Positions 7,690-15,910 of a DNA stretch of 17,570 bases are shown piece by piece. Source of the DNA: Lachnospiraceae bacterium UBA5902 (GTDB lineage Bacteria > Bacillota > Clostridia > Lachnospirales > Lachnospiraceae); NCBI GenBank assembly GCA_002431865.1, contig DJEI01000046.1, positions 1,124 to 18,693 on the forward strand. The letters run 5' to 3'. The translations under genes were made by a program, and so were the position numbers. The notes under the pieces were generated by a model, which did not search any database, was not told where the DNA came from, and saw only the letters and a list, made by a program, of their open reading frames with translations. Positions within the stretch are counted from its first letter, which is position 1. Every line of letters starts with the position of its first letter.

Positions 7690-8265
7690 TTATAAGAATT
7701 CGAAGCCTTCGTCCTCTTCATCGCCATCTCCGATCATCATGCGATCTGGTTTTCTTGCATCTTCGATTTCACCGACAAAGATCTCGTCGTCATCTTCGTT
7801 ACTTGTCGCAGCGGTATGTACATCTTCGTCTGTCTTCTTGAAGAATTTGGATGATGCAGACTCTTTCGCTGGTTCTGGCTCAACCTTTGGTGCTTCTGCC
7901 TTTGACTTTGCGGAGCTCTCAAGCTTCTCACTCTGAGCCTTTGCCTTTGCAATAATATCAGCGGCAGTTGCTTCAGCATTCTTTATAATCTGGTCTGCAC
8001 GCTTCTTTGCTTCTACACTTTCTCCGGCATCGGTTGATACATTTTCTGCCTGTTGCAGCTTATTCTCCAGTTCAAATAATTTCAGTCTGGTATCTTCCAT
8101 TGCCTTTGTGAGTTTATCAAATTTGTCCTTTGTTTCCTCATAATCTTTGGAAAGGTCGCTGTACGCTCTGAATACAGTGTCTTTAAAGCTGTCAACATCT
8201 GCGGCTTTGTAACCGAATAAGCCCTTTTTAAAAGTTGTTGATCTAATATCGTCTGGTCGTAACAT
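7690..8265 (-). CDS. DivIVA-domain protein
   Basis: DivIVA-family proteins bind curved membrane at poles and septa and recruit division or cell-wall proteins. The 191-residue reading opens with the DivIVA signature: RSTTFKKGLFGYKAADVDSF at residues 8-27, with the aromatic F17 at the presumed membrane-inserting turn. A coiled coil follows (about 30-80), then a segment rich in Ala/Lys/Glu and a long, acidic, probably disordered tail (Asp/Glu-rich, ending DEEDEGFEFL). The start at 8265 is preferred because GGAGGAG (8271-8277) lies five bases upstream. Two in-frame ATGs further up (8286 and 8283) would include the Shine-Dalgarno as codons. It is the first gene of the operon, 34 bases after the -10 of its promoter. 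It is larger than GpsB (about 100 residues), so whether it acts like DivIVA, GpsB or SepIVA cannot be told. Confidence 0.88.
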   Translation of the reverse strand: MLRPDDIRSTTFKKGLFGYKAADVDSFKDTVFRAYSDLSKDYEETKDKFDKLTKAMEDTRLKLFELENKLQQAENVSTDAGESVEAKKRADQIIKNAEATAADIIAKAKAQSEKLESSAKSKAEAPKVEPEPAKESASSKFFKKTDEDVHTAATSNEDDDEIFVGEIEDARKPDRMMIGDGDEEDEGFEFL

Positions 8266-8270
8266 TCTAT

Positions 8271-8277
8271 CTCCTCC
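8271..8277 (-). promoter_or_regulatory. Ribosome binding site deciding the divIVA-domain gene start
   Basis: GGAGGAG on the minus strand lies five bases before the ATG at 8265. It falls inside the longer readings that would begin at 8286 or 8283, so those starts are less likely. Confidence 0.75.
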
Positions 8278-8298
8278 GTACATCATACTTTAGTTAAA

Positions 8299-8326
8299 AT
8301 TATAACATATTGACCAAAAATTACAA
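8299..8326 (-). promoter_or_regulatory. Promoter of the divIVA-ruvAB-zapA-U32-ftsW/rodA-pbp operon
   Basis: Minus strand: perfect TATAAT (8299-8304) preceded by TGT, making an extended -10, with TTGTAA (8321-8326, 4 of 6 consensus) 16 bases upstream. Transcription would start near 8292, about 27 bases before the ATG at 8265. It is back-to-back with the promoter of the plus-strand exonuclease gene; the two -35 elements are separated by only seven bases. Confidence 0.75.
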
Positions 8327-8333
8327 GCATTTC

Positions 8334-8361
8334 TTTACTTCTATGGTATTTATGCTATAAT
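8334..8361 (+). promoter_or_regulatory. Promoter of the YprB-like exonuclease gene
   Basis: Plus strand: perfect TATAAT (8356-8361) preceded by TGC (extended -10), with TTTACT (8334-8339, 4 of 6 consensus) 16 bases upstream. Transcription would begin near 8368, leaving a leader of about 44 bases before the ATG at 8412. Confidence 0.72.
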
Positions 8362-8411
8362 TTAAACCAATTTAGACGTATTTATCGGACGATGTCGGAA
8401 AGGAGGCACCT

Positions 8412-9479
8412 ATGGAAAAAGTTGTAAACGAGGCTCATCGCAGTAAATTTCAGACATTGGAACAGTTTTATACACCGGAAGATCTGCTTGTTTTTGATAT
8501 TGAAACGACCGGGTTCACAGCCGAACATACTGCCTTATATCTGATCGGCTGTGCTTACTATAAAAACCGTCAGTGGAATATATGCCAGTGGTTTAATCAG
8601 GATGGCAGATCAGAGGCGGATATTTTAGAACAGTTTCTCTCCTTTGCGAAGAATTATAAATATGTGATCACCTATAATGGAGATGGATTTGATATTCCAT
8701 ATATCACAAAGAAGGCAAAGACATATGGGCTGGAAAACACGCTCTCCCATATGGAAAGCATTGATATTTATAAGCAGATCCGCTTTTTAAAAGATGTGCT
8801 GCACATGGAAAATATGAAACAGAAAAGCGTGGAACGATTTCTTGGTATCCATCGGTTAGATAAATATTCCGGTGGTGATCTGATCAAGGTCTATCAGGAA
8901 TATGTAAAGCTTCCGGTAAAGACAAACAAGCAGTTGTTGTTACAGCACAATTACGAAGATCTCGAAGGGCTTCTGGACTGCACAAGCATGCTTGCTTACT
9001 GTAAATTTAAAGCCGGATGTCTGCTTGTCCGCAAGATGTCTGTGCGGCAGAACCGTCTGCTCTTTTCTCTGGAGCTGGAATATCCACTTCCGAAACGATT
9101 GACGATCGGGCTTCAGGACATTATAATCACTGGATTCCAGAAGGAAGCAACGATCAATGCCCCGATCTATACCAAGGAATTGAAATTCTTCTTTGATAAT
9201 TACAGGGATTACTATTATCTTCCGGCAGAGGATATGGCAGTTCACAAAAGTGTGGCAAGCTATGTGGATAAAAACTACCGGGAACCGGCGAAGAAGGAAA
9301 CCTGTTATCTGCGTAAAAAAGGATATTTCATCTCCCAGATTGATGATGGAATTTTATCTGGCTACAAACGGGATTATAAAGACAAAGAATCTTTTATTGA
9401 ACTGACGGATTCGTTCCTGCAGGACTTAGATCTTCTGCACGCATATGCACGACATATAATAAGGCTGGCGCTTACTTAA
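8412..9479 (+). CDS. YprB-like DEDD-family exonuclease (RNase H-like fold)
   Basis: A 355-residue protein whose N-terminal 200 residues form a DnaQ-like 3'-5' exonuclease domain. Motif I is FDIETTG (D29, E31), motif II YNGDGFDIPYI (N89, D94), and motif III HNYEDLEG (H179, D183), the arrangement of the RNase_H-superfamily/YprB group in which a YNxxD or HNxxD box takes the place of the ExoIII motif. SIDIY (D118) is a further conserved element. The C-terminal 155 residues have no motif I recognise and may hold substrate. The natural substrate of YprB proteins is not established to my knowledge. AGGAGG (8401-8406) lies five bases before the ATG. The gene is alone, on the opposite strand to everything else, with its own promoter and a terminator that contains its stop codon. 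From memory, the B. subtilis yprB region also lies near the DivIVA-related gene gpsB; this should be checked. Confidence 0.85.
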   Translation: MEKVVNEAHRSKFQTLEQFYTPEDLLVFDIETTGFTAEHTALYLIGCAYYKNRQWNICQWFNQDGRSEADILEQFLSFAKNYKYVITYNGDGFDIPYITKKAKTYGLENTLSHMESIDIYKQIRFLKDVLHMENMKQKSVERFLGIHRLDKYSGGDLIKVYQEYVKLPVKTNKQLLLQHNYEDLEGLLDCTSMLAYCKFKAGCLLVRKMSVRQNRLLFSLELEYPLPKRLTIGLQDIIITGFQKEATINAPIYTKELKFFFDNYRDYYYLPAEDMAVHKSVASYVDKNYREPAKKETCYLRKKGYFISQIDDGILSGYKRDYKDKESFIELTDSFLQDLDLLHAYARHIIRLALT

Positions 9480-9494
9480 AGCGTCAGCCTTTTT
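9461..9494 (+). terminator. Bidirectional intrinsic terminator
   Basis: AAGGCTGGCGCTT (9461-9473) pairs with AAGCGTCAGCCTT (9479-9491), 13 pairs with one G-U, loop ACTTA, followed by a T-run (9490-9494). The stop codon of the exonuclease gene (9477-9479) is in the loop and stem edge. On the minus strand the same stem is followed by AUUAUAU and lies just beyond the hscC stop, so it probably ends both converging transcripts, more strongly on the plus strand. Confidence 0.88.
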
Positions 9495-9504
9495 ATGATC
9501 TATC

Positions 9505-11199
9505 TTAGAATAAATCTTCTTCCATATTGTCAAGGAATTCCTTGAAAGCTTCTCTTGCACTGCTGATTTCCGACGGATTCTGCTTATTTAATACATCCTC
9601 AAACTGATTGATCTCGTGTTCGAGAATTTTACGGGTATCTCCGATGGATTCCTCATACATACGATCGGCACGGAGCAGCAATAATTTGTTTGCCTCCTGT
9701 TCCCGCGGATGAATCTTCAGAGAGGAAAGCTCTTCGAATCTTGCATCGATCTCCTCATCGGTCAGATCAGTTTCCTCGTTCTTGATCACGAGTCGTTTTT
9801 CTACGTTTGTAGAGATTACCTTTACGATTACCTCTAAGATAGAGTTAACATCGTAGGTGTATGTGACATCGACGCATTCTTCTCCTGCCGGAGCTGGAGG
9901 AACCATTACCTCGATGCTTCCAAGGTAGACATTGTTTGCTGCCAGACGGCTCTCGCCCTGCAGAATGTCGACCTTGATCCGTGTCTGCCGGTCACTGACC
10001 GTATAGAGTCGTTCGGTATGGCTGACTGGAATTACGGAATTTCGCTCGATCAACGGCAGATAATGTCCAGCCTCAAACACACCACCGGATCTGCGGGATA
10101 CAACCTCCGTACCAAGTGTAAATGGACAGACATCTGTTAAGATAATCTCTTTGACTGCTTCGTTCCGCTCTTTCATGGCAGCCTGTGTTGCTGCACCGAC
10201 AGCAACCACTTCGTCTGGATTGATACTTGTATTCGGCAGACGTCCAAACAGGCGGCTCACAAACCGGCGCACGATGGAAAGCTTTGTCGAACCACCAACC
10301 AGAATTACTTCCTCAATATCTTTGAGCTTGATATTTGCATCCTTCAGACTTCGCTCGATTGGCTTACGAATACGTCCAAGCAATACCTGGCAGGATTTTT
10401 CATAATCGTCAATATCAATTTCGCTCTCTACCACTTCTCCGTTGATATTACATTTCATAACCGAGGTCTTTGCATCTGCAAATCCAAGCTTGCAAAGCTC
10501 TGCCTGCTTGTGAATATGGGCACGGGTTTTCTGATCGAGGGTGTCCTCGTCAATCTCATGCTCCCGGAGAAACATCTGTTCCAATACGGTCGTAAAATCT
10601 TCTCCGCCAAGGAAATTATCACCGGCAACTGCGCGCACTTCCATAATATTCTGATAAAGCTCTAGGATTGATACATCAAATGTACCACCGCCTAAGTCAA
10701 ATACAAGGAATTTCGTGTCTGCATTTTTCTTATCCAAACCATAAGCGATCGCTGCAGCGGTTGGTTCACTGACAATACGCTCCACCACAAATCCGGCAAG
10801 CTCTCCTGCCTTCTTTGTTGCCTTTCTCTGTGCATCGTTGAAATATGCCGGAACACTGATGACTGCCTCCTCAATTGTACAGCCAAGATAATGCTCTGCA
10901 TCTTCCTTCAGGGATTTTAAGACAAGACCGGAAAGCTCTTCTGCAGAGAATTTACGGGTTCCAAGGGTAAATACTTTGGAACTTCCCATGTTCCGCTTGA
11001 ACACATCTGCTGTCTGGTTTGGATACAACATCTTTCGTTCTTTTGCTGTCTTACCGACATAGACAATTCCTTCCTCATCCACGCTTACAACCGAAGGAGT
11101 CAGATTTTCTCCCAGACGGTTCGGAATGACCTTTGCATGGTCGCCATCAAAATATGCAATTAAACTGTTTGTCGTTCCTAAATCAATTCCTACTATCAT
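9505..11199 (-). CDS. hscC: HscC-type Hsp70 chaperone (DnaK family)
   Basis: A 564-residue Hsp70. The nucleotide-binding domain has DLGTTNS (6-12), the [11 protein letters not shown] segment (115-125), [11 protein letters not shown] (145-155), the phosphate-2 loop FDLGGGTFD (167-175) and VGGSTK (301-306). The substrate-binding domain follows, but the lid is short and there is no EEVD-like end. Length and wording ([48 protein letters not shown]) match E. coli HscC (556 residues) much better than DnaK (about 610-640). HscC has fast nucleotide exchange and works with dedicated J proteins rather than DnaJ. The ATG at 11199 is preferred, with AGGA (11206-11209) six bases upstream. A TTG at 11232 in the same frame would add 11 residues and overlap the preceding gene. 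The gene follows the J-domain/TPR gene by 16 bases, matching the HscC/J-partner linkage. Confidence 0.88.
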   Translation of the reverse strand: MIVGIDLGTTNSLIAYFDGDHAKVIPNRLGENLTPSVVSVDEEGIVYVGKTAKERKMLYPNQTADVFKRNMGSSKVFTLGTRKFSAEELSGLVLKSLKEDAEHYLGCTIEEAVISVPAYFNDAQRKATKKAGELAGFVVERIVSEPTAAAIAYGLDKKNADTKFLVFDLGGGTFDVSILELYQNIMEVRAVAGDNFLGGEDFTTVLEQMFLREHEIDEDTLDQKTRAHIHKQAELCKLGFADAKTSVMKCNINGEVVESEIDIDDYEKSCQVLLGRIRKPIERSLKDANIKLKDIEEVILVGGSTKLSIVRRFVSRLFGRLPNTSINPDEVVAVGAATQAAMKERNEAVKEIILTDVCPFTLGTEVVSRRSGGVFEAGHYLPLIERNSVIPVSHTERLYTVSDRQTRIKVDILQGESRLAANNVYLGSIEVMVPPAPAGEECVDVTYTYDVNSILEVIVKVISTNVEKRLVIKNEETDLTDEEIDARFEELSSLKIHPREQEANKLLLLRADRMYEESIGDTRKILEHEINQFEDVLNKQNPSEISSAREAFKEFLDNMEEDLF

Positions 11200-11205
11200 T
11201 TCTAA

Positions 11206-11209
11206 TCCT
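11206..11209 (-). promoter_or_regulatory. Ribosome binding site deciding the hscC start
   Basis: AGGA on the minus strand lies six bases before the ATG at 11199, in the 16-base gap after the stop of the J-domain/TPR gene. This favours the ATG over the upstream TTG at 11232. Confidence 0.65.
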
Positions 11210-11215
11210 AATTTC

Positions 11216-14200
11216 TTATTTTTTATCTTCAATCCGCTTCAGACATGCCTCATAGAAAGCATTCTGTCCACAGACACGGATTGCTTCCTCGTACATACTG
11301 CGTGCCATCGCATAATTGCGCTGTTGCTCATACAGCAATGCTTTCTCATATAAGATCCGGTGACAGACACCATAGAAACAGCCGCGACAACGACGGGCAT
11401 GCAGTCCCTGCTCTAACCAGTCTTTACATTCTTTGTAGTTTTTAGAAAGCCGTGCAAAACGTGCCATCTTGATATACTGTGGCGGTGTCTGGATCTGATC
11501 CTTTGGATAAGCGGCAGCCGCACTTGCTATCGCACTGTTCTTCTTGAAGCTTCGCAATTCCTTTAGCTGGATCATACATTCCAGCCATTCACTATAATAA
11601 TTGGCTTCTTTGTTTGTGTCAAGCGCAATCGCCCGCTCATATAATGGCTTCGCATCCGCATACATGGCGTGTTCACGGAAGATATCCCCCATTGCACCAT
11701 ACACCCGGTGATCCTCTGGATCTTTGCTTATGATATATTCAAAGGTTTCGTGTGCCAGATCAATAAAGCCGGCATCTCCGTAGATATCGAGTAATTTTCT
11801 TGCACAGGCAGAATCATCCACGAAAGGAAGCAGCTCTGCAATCGCATCCTTTGATGCATCCATCCGCACAAGCAGTACGGCATAATCGTAGACGATATCT
11901 GCATTCCATTCATATTGCTTTTTATAATCGGCATAGAGCTGCCGGCTTTCAGAAAACCAGTTCATACACTGATAGATACGTGCTAAACTCTGCAAGCTCT
12001 CTCTGTGCTGTTCGGTGTCGGTTTCAGAAACTTCATATGCTTTTCGGTATGCATCAGCAGCAGCTTTATAGCTTTTATGAAGCTCCTGTATCATCCCAAT
12101 TCGCAGATATGCAAAATAATTGTCTGGTTCTAACTGTAATGCAGCCTGATAATCCCGAACAGCCTTTTTGTATTCACCCATCAGACCGTATACGATCGCC
12201 CGCTCATTGTAAACCTGCGCGGTTGCCTGTATTGCAAGCTGTGTACCAAATGCCTCCAATGCCTGTTCGATTTTTCCAAGTTTTGCATAGGAAGAACCTA
12301 TATACATATCAATCAATGGATATTGTGTGTTTTGTTTCTTTACCTGCTCGAACTGCTCAAGTGCTTTATCATACATGCCCTTGTAGCGGTAACAAAGCGC
12401 TAACAGCATATGGACATCCTCAAAATGCTCCATATCGGTTGTCTTGCCATCTGAACGACTGACAATTGCTGCGAGCTGCCGGATTGCCAGATCAATCTTA
12501 TTATCTAACATAGAAAGACGTGCCCTATAGTAATCAATACTGTCACTCTCATTCTCAAATGCATCAAACCGTTTGATCGTCTCCTGCGCCTGTTCGTATT
12601 GCTGTGCGCGGATAAATAAGCTTGCCTCTAACGCATATGGCTGAGACAGATACGGATACAGATTGATTGCCTGTTCGCAGGCGTTATAAGCTTCCTGTAT
12701 ATAATTCATCGACTTGCAGGCTTTTGCTTTGAACAGATATGCCACATAGTCGTGTGGATCCCGTTCTAACAGGCGCTCACAGGCGCGCAGACAATCCGCA
12801 TATTGACCGGTCAGGAACTTTAGTTCACAATCTGCCTCATACGAAAGGATGATTTCCTCATGATCTTGGGATAATGCGATATCCAGATGACGTCTGGCAT
12901 TCTCGTAATCCTCTGTCTTCATATAACAATCGGCAATCAGGAAATTCACATACGGATATCGAACACGTTTTTTCTCCGTCTCTGCACTTGTATCTTCCTC
13001 TGGGAGCTGTTCAATCAGATTCTTCCAGACAAGGAAACATTGTCTGGCATGCTCATAATCATGAACGCCAAGATAACAACGTCCAAGAACATTATAGTAT
13101 TCAAATTTCCGATCCCCTTCTGACTGGAATTTGGTCAGAAAGGCGATTGCTTCCTGAAACTGATAGCTTTGGTAATAGCTCCAGCCAACATCTATCTTTG
13201 CCTGAATATCATCCGGATTTTTCTTTAACTTTTCCAGATTTTCCTGAATCATCATCTGATTGGCACGCACCATACCGATGCGGACAGAGTCATCATAATG
13301 ATTTTCCTTGAGCAGATCCATATAGCCATCTCTGGCGGCTTTATAATCTCCCTTGCGAAATGCAAGTTCTGCCTGCTTGGCTCGCATAAGATAATTCTGT
13401 GGCTCCAATTCCTTCGAACGGTTGAAATACTGTTCTGCCTGTTCCAGATCGTTGTTCAGGATACAGACATCCCCGCAAAAATGAAGCAGTGTAATATCTT
13501 CTGGATATCTTGCAGAAATTTCTTCCGCTTCTGTACGAATCGCTGAAAATGCGGAAGCGTACCGTTCGGCATATAATGCATCTAAATCCTGTGTTTTCCG
13601 TTCTTCTTCCGTCATGGATGTCTGAATATATTTAGAAAACCCCAGACGGCAGGTCTGCAGACGGATACGCATCTCCTCCAGCTGTATATATACATTTGTA
13701 ATATAATATTTTTCCTTCATCTGCCGGATTTTTTCTTCGGCATCTTTTAGCTTCTGACTGCGAACCATGCGATCTAATTCAATGTAATCACGGATATAGG
13801 CATCAATCGTTGCAGAGGTTGTGATATCTGCATGCTCAAACGCCTCATAATTGATGATATCCTCATAGGTCACATTGTTCGTAATATAGTCCAGATAATT
13901 TTCCGGGAACTGTTCTGAAAGCTCGCTTCGGCGTCCTTCAAGATCAAAATATCCGACGATGCATTTCCATATCTTTTTCGGAACCAGCACATGATTCATC
14001 AGAAACCGCAGCAGGCCATGCAATGCATCCTCACTTGTGTCGAGCGATACAAAATAATCAGAATTAAAGAGCGAAAGCCATTCATCCGGATTGATACGGC
14101 GAGTATAATCATCATAGAGAGCCTCCAATGAAGCAAGCATTTGCTGCTCTGGCGTGTCTGGAACGGCAGTGTTGAATTCCTCCTCCGTCTGATCGGCAAG

Positions 14201-14350
14201 GTGCACAGCCTCCTCATAGGCTTTCCGAAGTTCCATAAACCCTTTCGGATCATCTTCCGGATTGACAGAAGAAAGACGCATTCGATAGGCTTTCTTCAAT
14301 GCGTCTTTATCCTTCGTCTGTTCAATTTTCAGAACATCCCATATATTCAT
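11216..14350 (-). CDS. Large J-domain/TPR protein, likely HscC co-chaperone
   Basis: A 1044-residue protein. Residues 1-50 look like the J domain of DjlB/DjlC-type proteins ([19 protein letters not shown], then [12 protein letters not shown]), but the HPD tripeptide reads NPE (N30-P31-E32). After a helical linker (about 60-285) there are many tandem tetratricopeptide repeats to the C-terminus, seen as recurring helix pairs with Ala/Gly and aromatic spacing, for example [20 protein letters not shown] and [19 protein letters not shown]. Near the end a cluster C988-x2-C991-x4-C996-H997 interrupts a TPR and could bind metal. There is no signal peptide or membrane segment, so it is cytoplasmic. 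The start overlaps the icd stop as TAATG (coupled translation) and hscC follows by 16 bases. It probably delivers clients, bound through TPRs, to the HscC-type Hsp70; this is inferred from linkage and from E. coli HscC-DjlB/DjlC. The E. coli partners are about half this length. Confidence 0.85.
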   Translation of the reverse strand: MNIWDVLKIEQTKDKDALKKAYRMRLSSVNPEDDPKGFMELRKAYEEAVHLADQTEEEFNTAVPDTPEQQMLASLEALYDDYTRRINPDEWLSLFNSDYFVSLDTSEDALHGLLRFLMNHVLVPKKIWKCIVGYFDLEGRRSELSEQFPENYLDYITNNVTYEDIINYEAFEHADITTSATIDAYIRDYIELDRMVRSQKLKDAEEKIRQMKEKYYITNVYIQLEEMRIRLQTCRLGFSKYIQTSMTEEERKTQDLDALYAERYASAFSAIRTEAEEISARYPEDITLLHFCGDVCILNNDLEQAEQYFNRSKELEPQNYLMRAKQAELAFRKGDYKAARDGYMDLLKENHYDDSVRIGMVRANQMMIQENLEKLKKNPDDIQAKIDVGWSYYQSYQFQEAIAFLTKFQSEGDRKFEYYNVLGRCYLGVHDYEHARQCFLVWKNLIEQLPEEDTSAETEKKRVRYPYVNFLIADCYMKTEDYENARRHLDIALSQDHEEIILSYEADCELKFLTGQYADCLRACERLLERDPHDYVAYLFKAKACKSMNYIQEAYNACEQAINLYPYLSQPYALEASLFIRAQQYEQAQETIKRFDAFENESDSIDYYRARLSMLDNKIDLAIRQLAAIVSRSDGKTTDMEHFEDVHMLLALCYRYKGMYDKALEQFEQVKKQNTQYPLIDMYIGSSYAKLGKIEQALEAFGTQLAIQATAQVYNERAIVYGLMGEYKKAVRDYQAALQLEPDNYFAYLRIGMIQELHKSYKAAADAYRKAYEVSETDTEQHRESLQSLARIYQCMNWFSESRQLYADYKKQYEWNADIVYDYAVLLVRMDASKDAIAELLPFVDDSACARKLLDIYGDAGFIDLAHETFEYIISKDPEDHRVYGAMGDIFREHAMYADAKPLYERAIALDTNKEANYYSEWLECMIQLKELRSFKKNSAIASAAAAYPKDQIQTPPQYIKMARFARLSKNYKECKDWLEQGLHARRCRGCFYGVCHRILYEKALLYEQQRNYAMARSMYEEAIRVCGQNAFYEACLKRIEDKK

Positions 14351-15561
14351 TAAGCTAACATTCCCTCAAGTGTTTCACGGATTGCTTTGATGAAGTTCTC
14401 GCTGTTCAATACAGTGACATCCTTCATCGTTGTAATAAGAGCAAGATCCTTTGTCATCTTGCCATCTTCGATTGTCTTAATCGTTGCCTGCTCAAGCTTG
14501 TCTGCAAATTCCATCAGCTCCGGAATATTGTCAAGCTCACCACGCTTTCTCAAAGCACCAGTCCATGCGAAGATCGTTGCAACAGAGTTTGTTGATGTCT
14601 CCTCACCCTTTAAGTGCTTGTAGTAATGTCTCTGAACGGTTCCGTGTGCTGCCTCGTACTCGTATTTTCCATCTGGAGAAACAAGTACCGATGTCATCAT
14701 GGCAAGTGAACCAAATGCAGATGAGATCATATCACTCATAACATCGCCATCGTAGTTCTTACAAGCCCAGATGAATCCTCCCTCAGACTTCATAACACGG
14801 GCAACTGCATCATCAATCAGAGTATAGAAATATTCGATGCCAGCAGCGTCAAACTTCTCTTTATATTCGTTATCGAAGATCTCCTGGAAGATATCCTTAA
14901 ATGTATGGTCGTATTTCTTGGAGATTGTATCCTTTGTTGCAAACCACAATGTCTGCTTTGTATCAAGTGCATAGTTAAAGCAGCTTCTTGCAAAGCTCTC
15001 GATGGATTTGTCGATGTTATGCTGTCCCTGAATCACACCCGGACCATCAAACTTGTGGATTGTCTCCTTGATTACCTGTCCGTCCTCGCCTGTAAATACA
15101 AGCTCTGCTGTACCAGCACCCGGCACATCGATCTCTACGCTCTTATATACATCTCCATACGCATGTCTTGCGATTGTGATAGGTTTCTTCCAGTTCTTTA
15201 CACATGGCTCAATTCCCTTGACAACGATTGGTGCACGGAATACGGTTCCATCTAAGATCGCACGGATCGTTCCGTTTGGACTCTTCCACATTTCCTTCAG
15301 GTTGTACTCTGTCATACGGGCAGCGTTTGGTGTGATCGTTGCACACTTGACTGCGACACCATACTTCTGTGTTGCGTATGCAGAATCAAAAGTAACCTTA
15401 TCGTTTGTCTCGTTTCTGTACTCCAGACCAAGGTCGTAATACTCGGACTTTAAGTCGATAAATGGGTAGATCAATTCATCCTTGATAATCTTCCAAAGAA
15501 TTCGTGTCATCTCGTCTCCGTCCATCTCTACCAGTGGAGTCTTCATCTGAATTTTTGCCAT
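14350..15561 (-). CDS. icd: NADP-dependent isocitrate dehydrogenase, eukaryote-type
   Basis: Catalyses oxidative decarboxylation of isocitrate to 2-oxoglutarate with NADP reduction; here probably for glutamate synthesis and NADPH supply. The 403-residue protein closely follows the dimeric eukaryote-type family (human IDH1/IDH2) rather than E. coli Icd. Isocitrate-binding residues sit at the same numbers as in human IDH1: SPNGTIR (94-100, R100), R109 and R132 (ARHAYGD). Also visible are [27 protein letters not shown], with the metal-binding Asp residues, and [10 protein letters not shown], whose Arg-His pair contacts the NADP 2'-phosphate. The ATG at 15561 has AGGAGG (15571-15576) nine bases upstream. 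The frame stays open to 15672, but the extra 37 residues are not family-like and lie in the hairpin-rich leader. The stop shares a base with the next start, so icd is the first gene of the icd-J/TPR-hscC operon. Confidence 0.96.
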   Translation of the reverse strand: MAKIQMKTPLVEMDGDEMTRILWKIIKDELIYPFIDLKSEYYDLGLEYRNETNDKVTFDSAYATQKYGVAVKCATITPNAARMTEYNLKEMWKSPNGTIRAILDGTVFRAPIVVKGIEPCVKNWKKPITIARHAYGDVYKSVEIDVPGAGTAELVFTGEDGQVIKETIHKFDGPGVIQGQHNIDKSIESFARSCFNYALDTKQTLWFATKDTISKKYDHTFKDIFQEIFDNEYKEKFDAAGIEYFYTLIDDAVARVMKSEGGFIWACKNYDGDVMSDMISSAFGSLAMMTSVLVSPDGKYEYEAAHGTVQRHYYKHLKGEETSTNSVATIFAWTGALRKRGELDNIPELMEFADKLEQATIKTIEDGKMTKDLALITTMKDVTVLNSENFIKAIRETLEGMLA

Positions 15562-15570
15562 TGTAATTAT

Positions 15571-15576
15571 CCTCCT
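15571..15576 (-). promoter_or_regulatory. Ribosome binding site deciding the icd start
   Basis: AGGAGG on the minus strand nine bases before the ATG at 15561. It settles the start against the open in-frame extension to 15672. Confidence 0.8.
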
Positions 15577-15591
15577 GATTTTAATTGCGTG

Positions 15592-15601
15592 ATTCGCGAA
15601 T
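15592..15601. promoter_or_regulatory. Perfect palindrome ATTCGCGAAT upstream of icd
   Basis: A 10-base perfect palindrome 31-40 bases before the icd ATG, just after a TACAAT hexamer on the minus strand. A related AATTCGCG occurs at 15768-15775 in the loop of a larger hairpin. It could be an operator half-turn site, but it is short enough to be chance. Confidence 0.3.
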
Positions 15602-15667
15602 TGTATCCCATACGTTATTAAGTATTGTCTGTAATTATATAATTGCTTGCAGACGCGCTCGGGTAAC

Positions 15668-15690
15668 ATCACATCGCTACGCTCTGTGAT
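15668..15690 (-). repeat. Small hairpin in the icd leader
   Basis: ATCACA (15668-15673) and TGTGAT (15685-15690) form a six-pair stem with an 11-base loop containing GCTACGC. It is directly next to the stronger 15699-15736 hairpin. Confidence 0.45.
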
Positions 15691-15698
15691 AAGTCGTC

Positions 15699-15736
15699 GC
15701 CATCCATCCTAAATGGAACTTCGTTCCATGGATGGC
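15699..15736 (-). repeat. Inverted repeat/hairpin in the icd leader
   Basis: GCCATCCAT (15699-15707) pairs with ATGGATGGC (15728-15736), nine pairs. Nested inside is ATGGAAC-TTC-GTTCCAT (15713-15729), seven pairs with a three-base loop. The two share the ATG/CAT end and could be alternative folds. No U-run follows on either strand, so it is not an intrinsic terminator. Confidence 0.65.
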
Positions 15737-15751
15737 TCCTCGCTCACTTCC

Positions 15752-15809
15752 ACACGCAGTGGTACTAAATTCGCGTCAACAAGTTGTCGTTTATTAAGTA
15801 CCAGCGTGT
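15752..15809 (-). repeat. Long inverted repeat/hairpin in the icd leader
   Basis: ACACGC (15752-15757) pairs with GCGTGT (15804-15809), and after a two-base bulge TGGTACT (15760-15766) pairs with AGTACCA (15797-15803). The 13 pairs close a 30-base loop that itself contains CAAC-AA-GTTG on the plus strand. Confidence 0.65.
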
Positions 15810-15834
15810 TCCAATGGTCTGCGATTAAATTAGC

Positions 15835-15881
15835 AATTACAAATAACACAATCTACACTTAGAAGGACACAATTTGTAATT
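15835..15881 (-). repeat. AT-rich inverted repeat near the start of the icd leader
   Basis: AATTACAAAT (15835-15844) and ATTTGTAATT (15872-15881) are exact inverted copies with a 27-base spacer. The heptamer ACACAAT occurs as a direct repeat just inside each arm. Confidence 0.5.
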
Positions 15882-15910
15882 TACATTCATATAAAATTTA
15901 CACGTTCTTT

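Noticed and set aside
11200..11232. TTG start giving HscC 11 more residues
   Set aside because: Hsp70 proteins begin close to the IGIDLGTT strand, and the ATG at 11199 has its own AGGA at good spacing.
11800..12462. A 220-codon open frame on the plus strand opposite the J-domain/TPR gene
   Set aside because: It lies wholly antisense to a clearly coding TPR region, has a His/Gln/Pro/Arg-rich composition typical of a reverse-frame shadow, no convincing ribosome binding site and no recognisable domain.
15592..15640. Possible second icd promoter with TACAAT near the ATTCGCGAAT palindrome
   Set aside because: No acceptable -35 at 16-18 bases; the only resemblance (CAGACA) is 20 bases away.
15562..15672. 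In-frame 37-residue N-terminal extension of isocitrate dehydrogenase
   Set aside because: The AGGAGG site and the family start ([18 protein letters not shown]) place the start at 15561; the extension is not family-like and lies in the hairpin-rich leader.
15640..15900. Riboswitch or T-box in the icd leader
   Set aside because: I could not find a T-box sequence, a specifier loop, a terminator/antiterminator pair or the conserved core of a riboswitch class I know; kept only as an unassigned structured leader.
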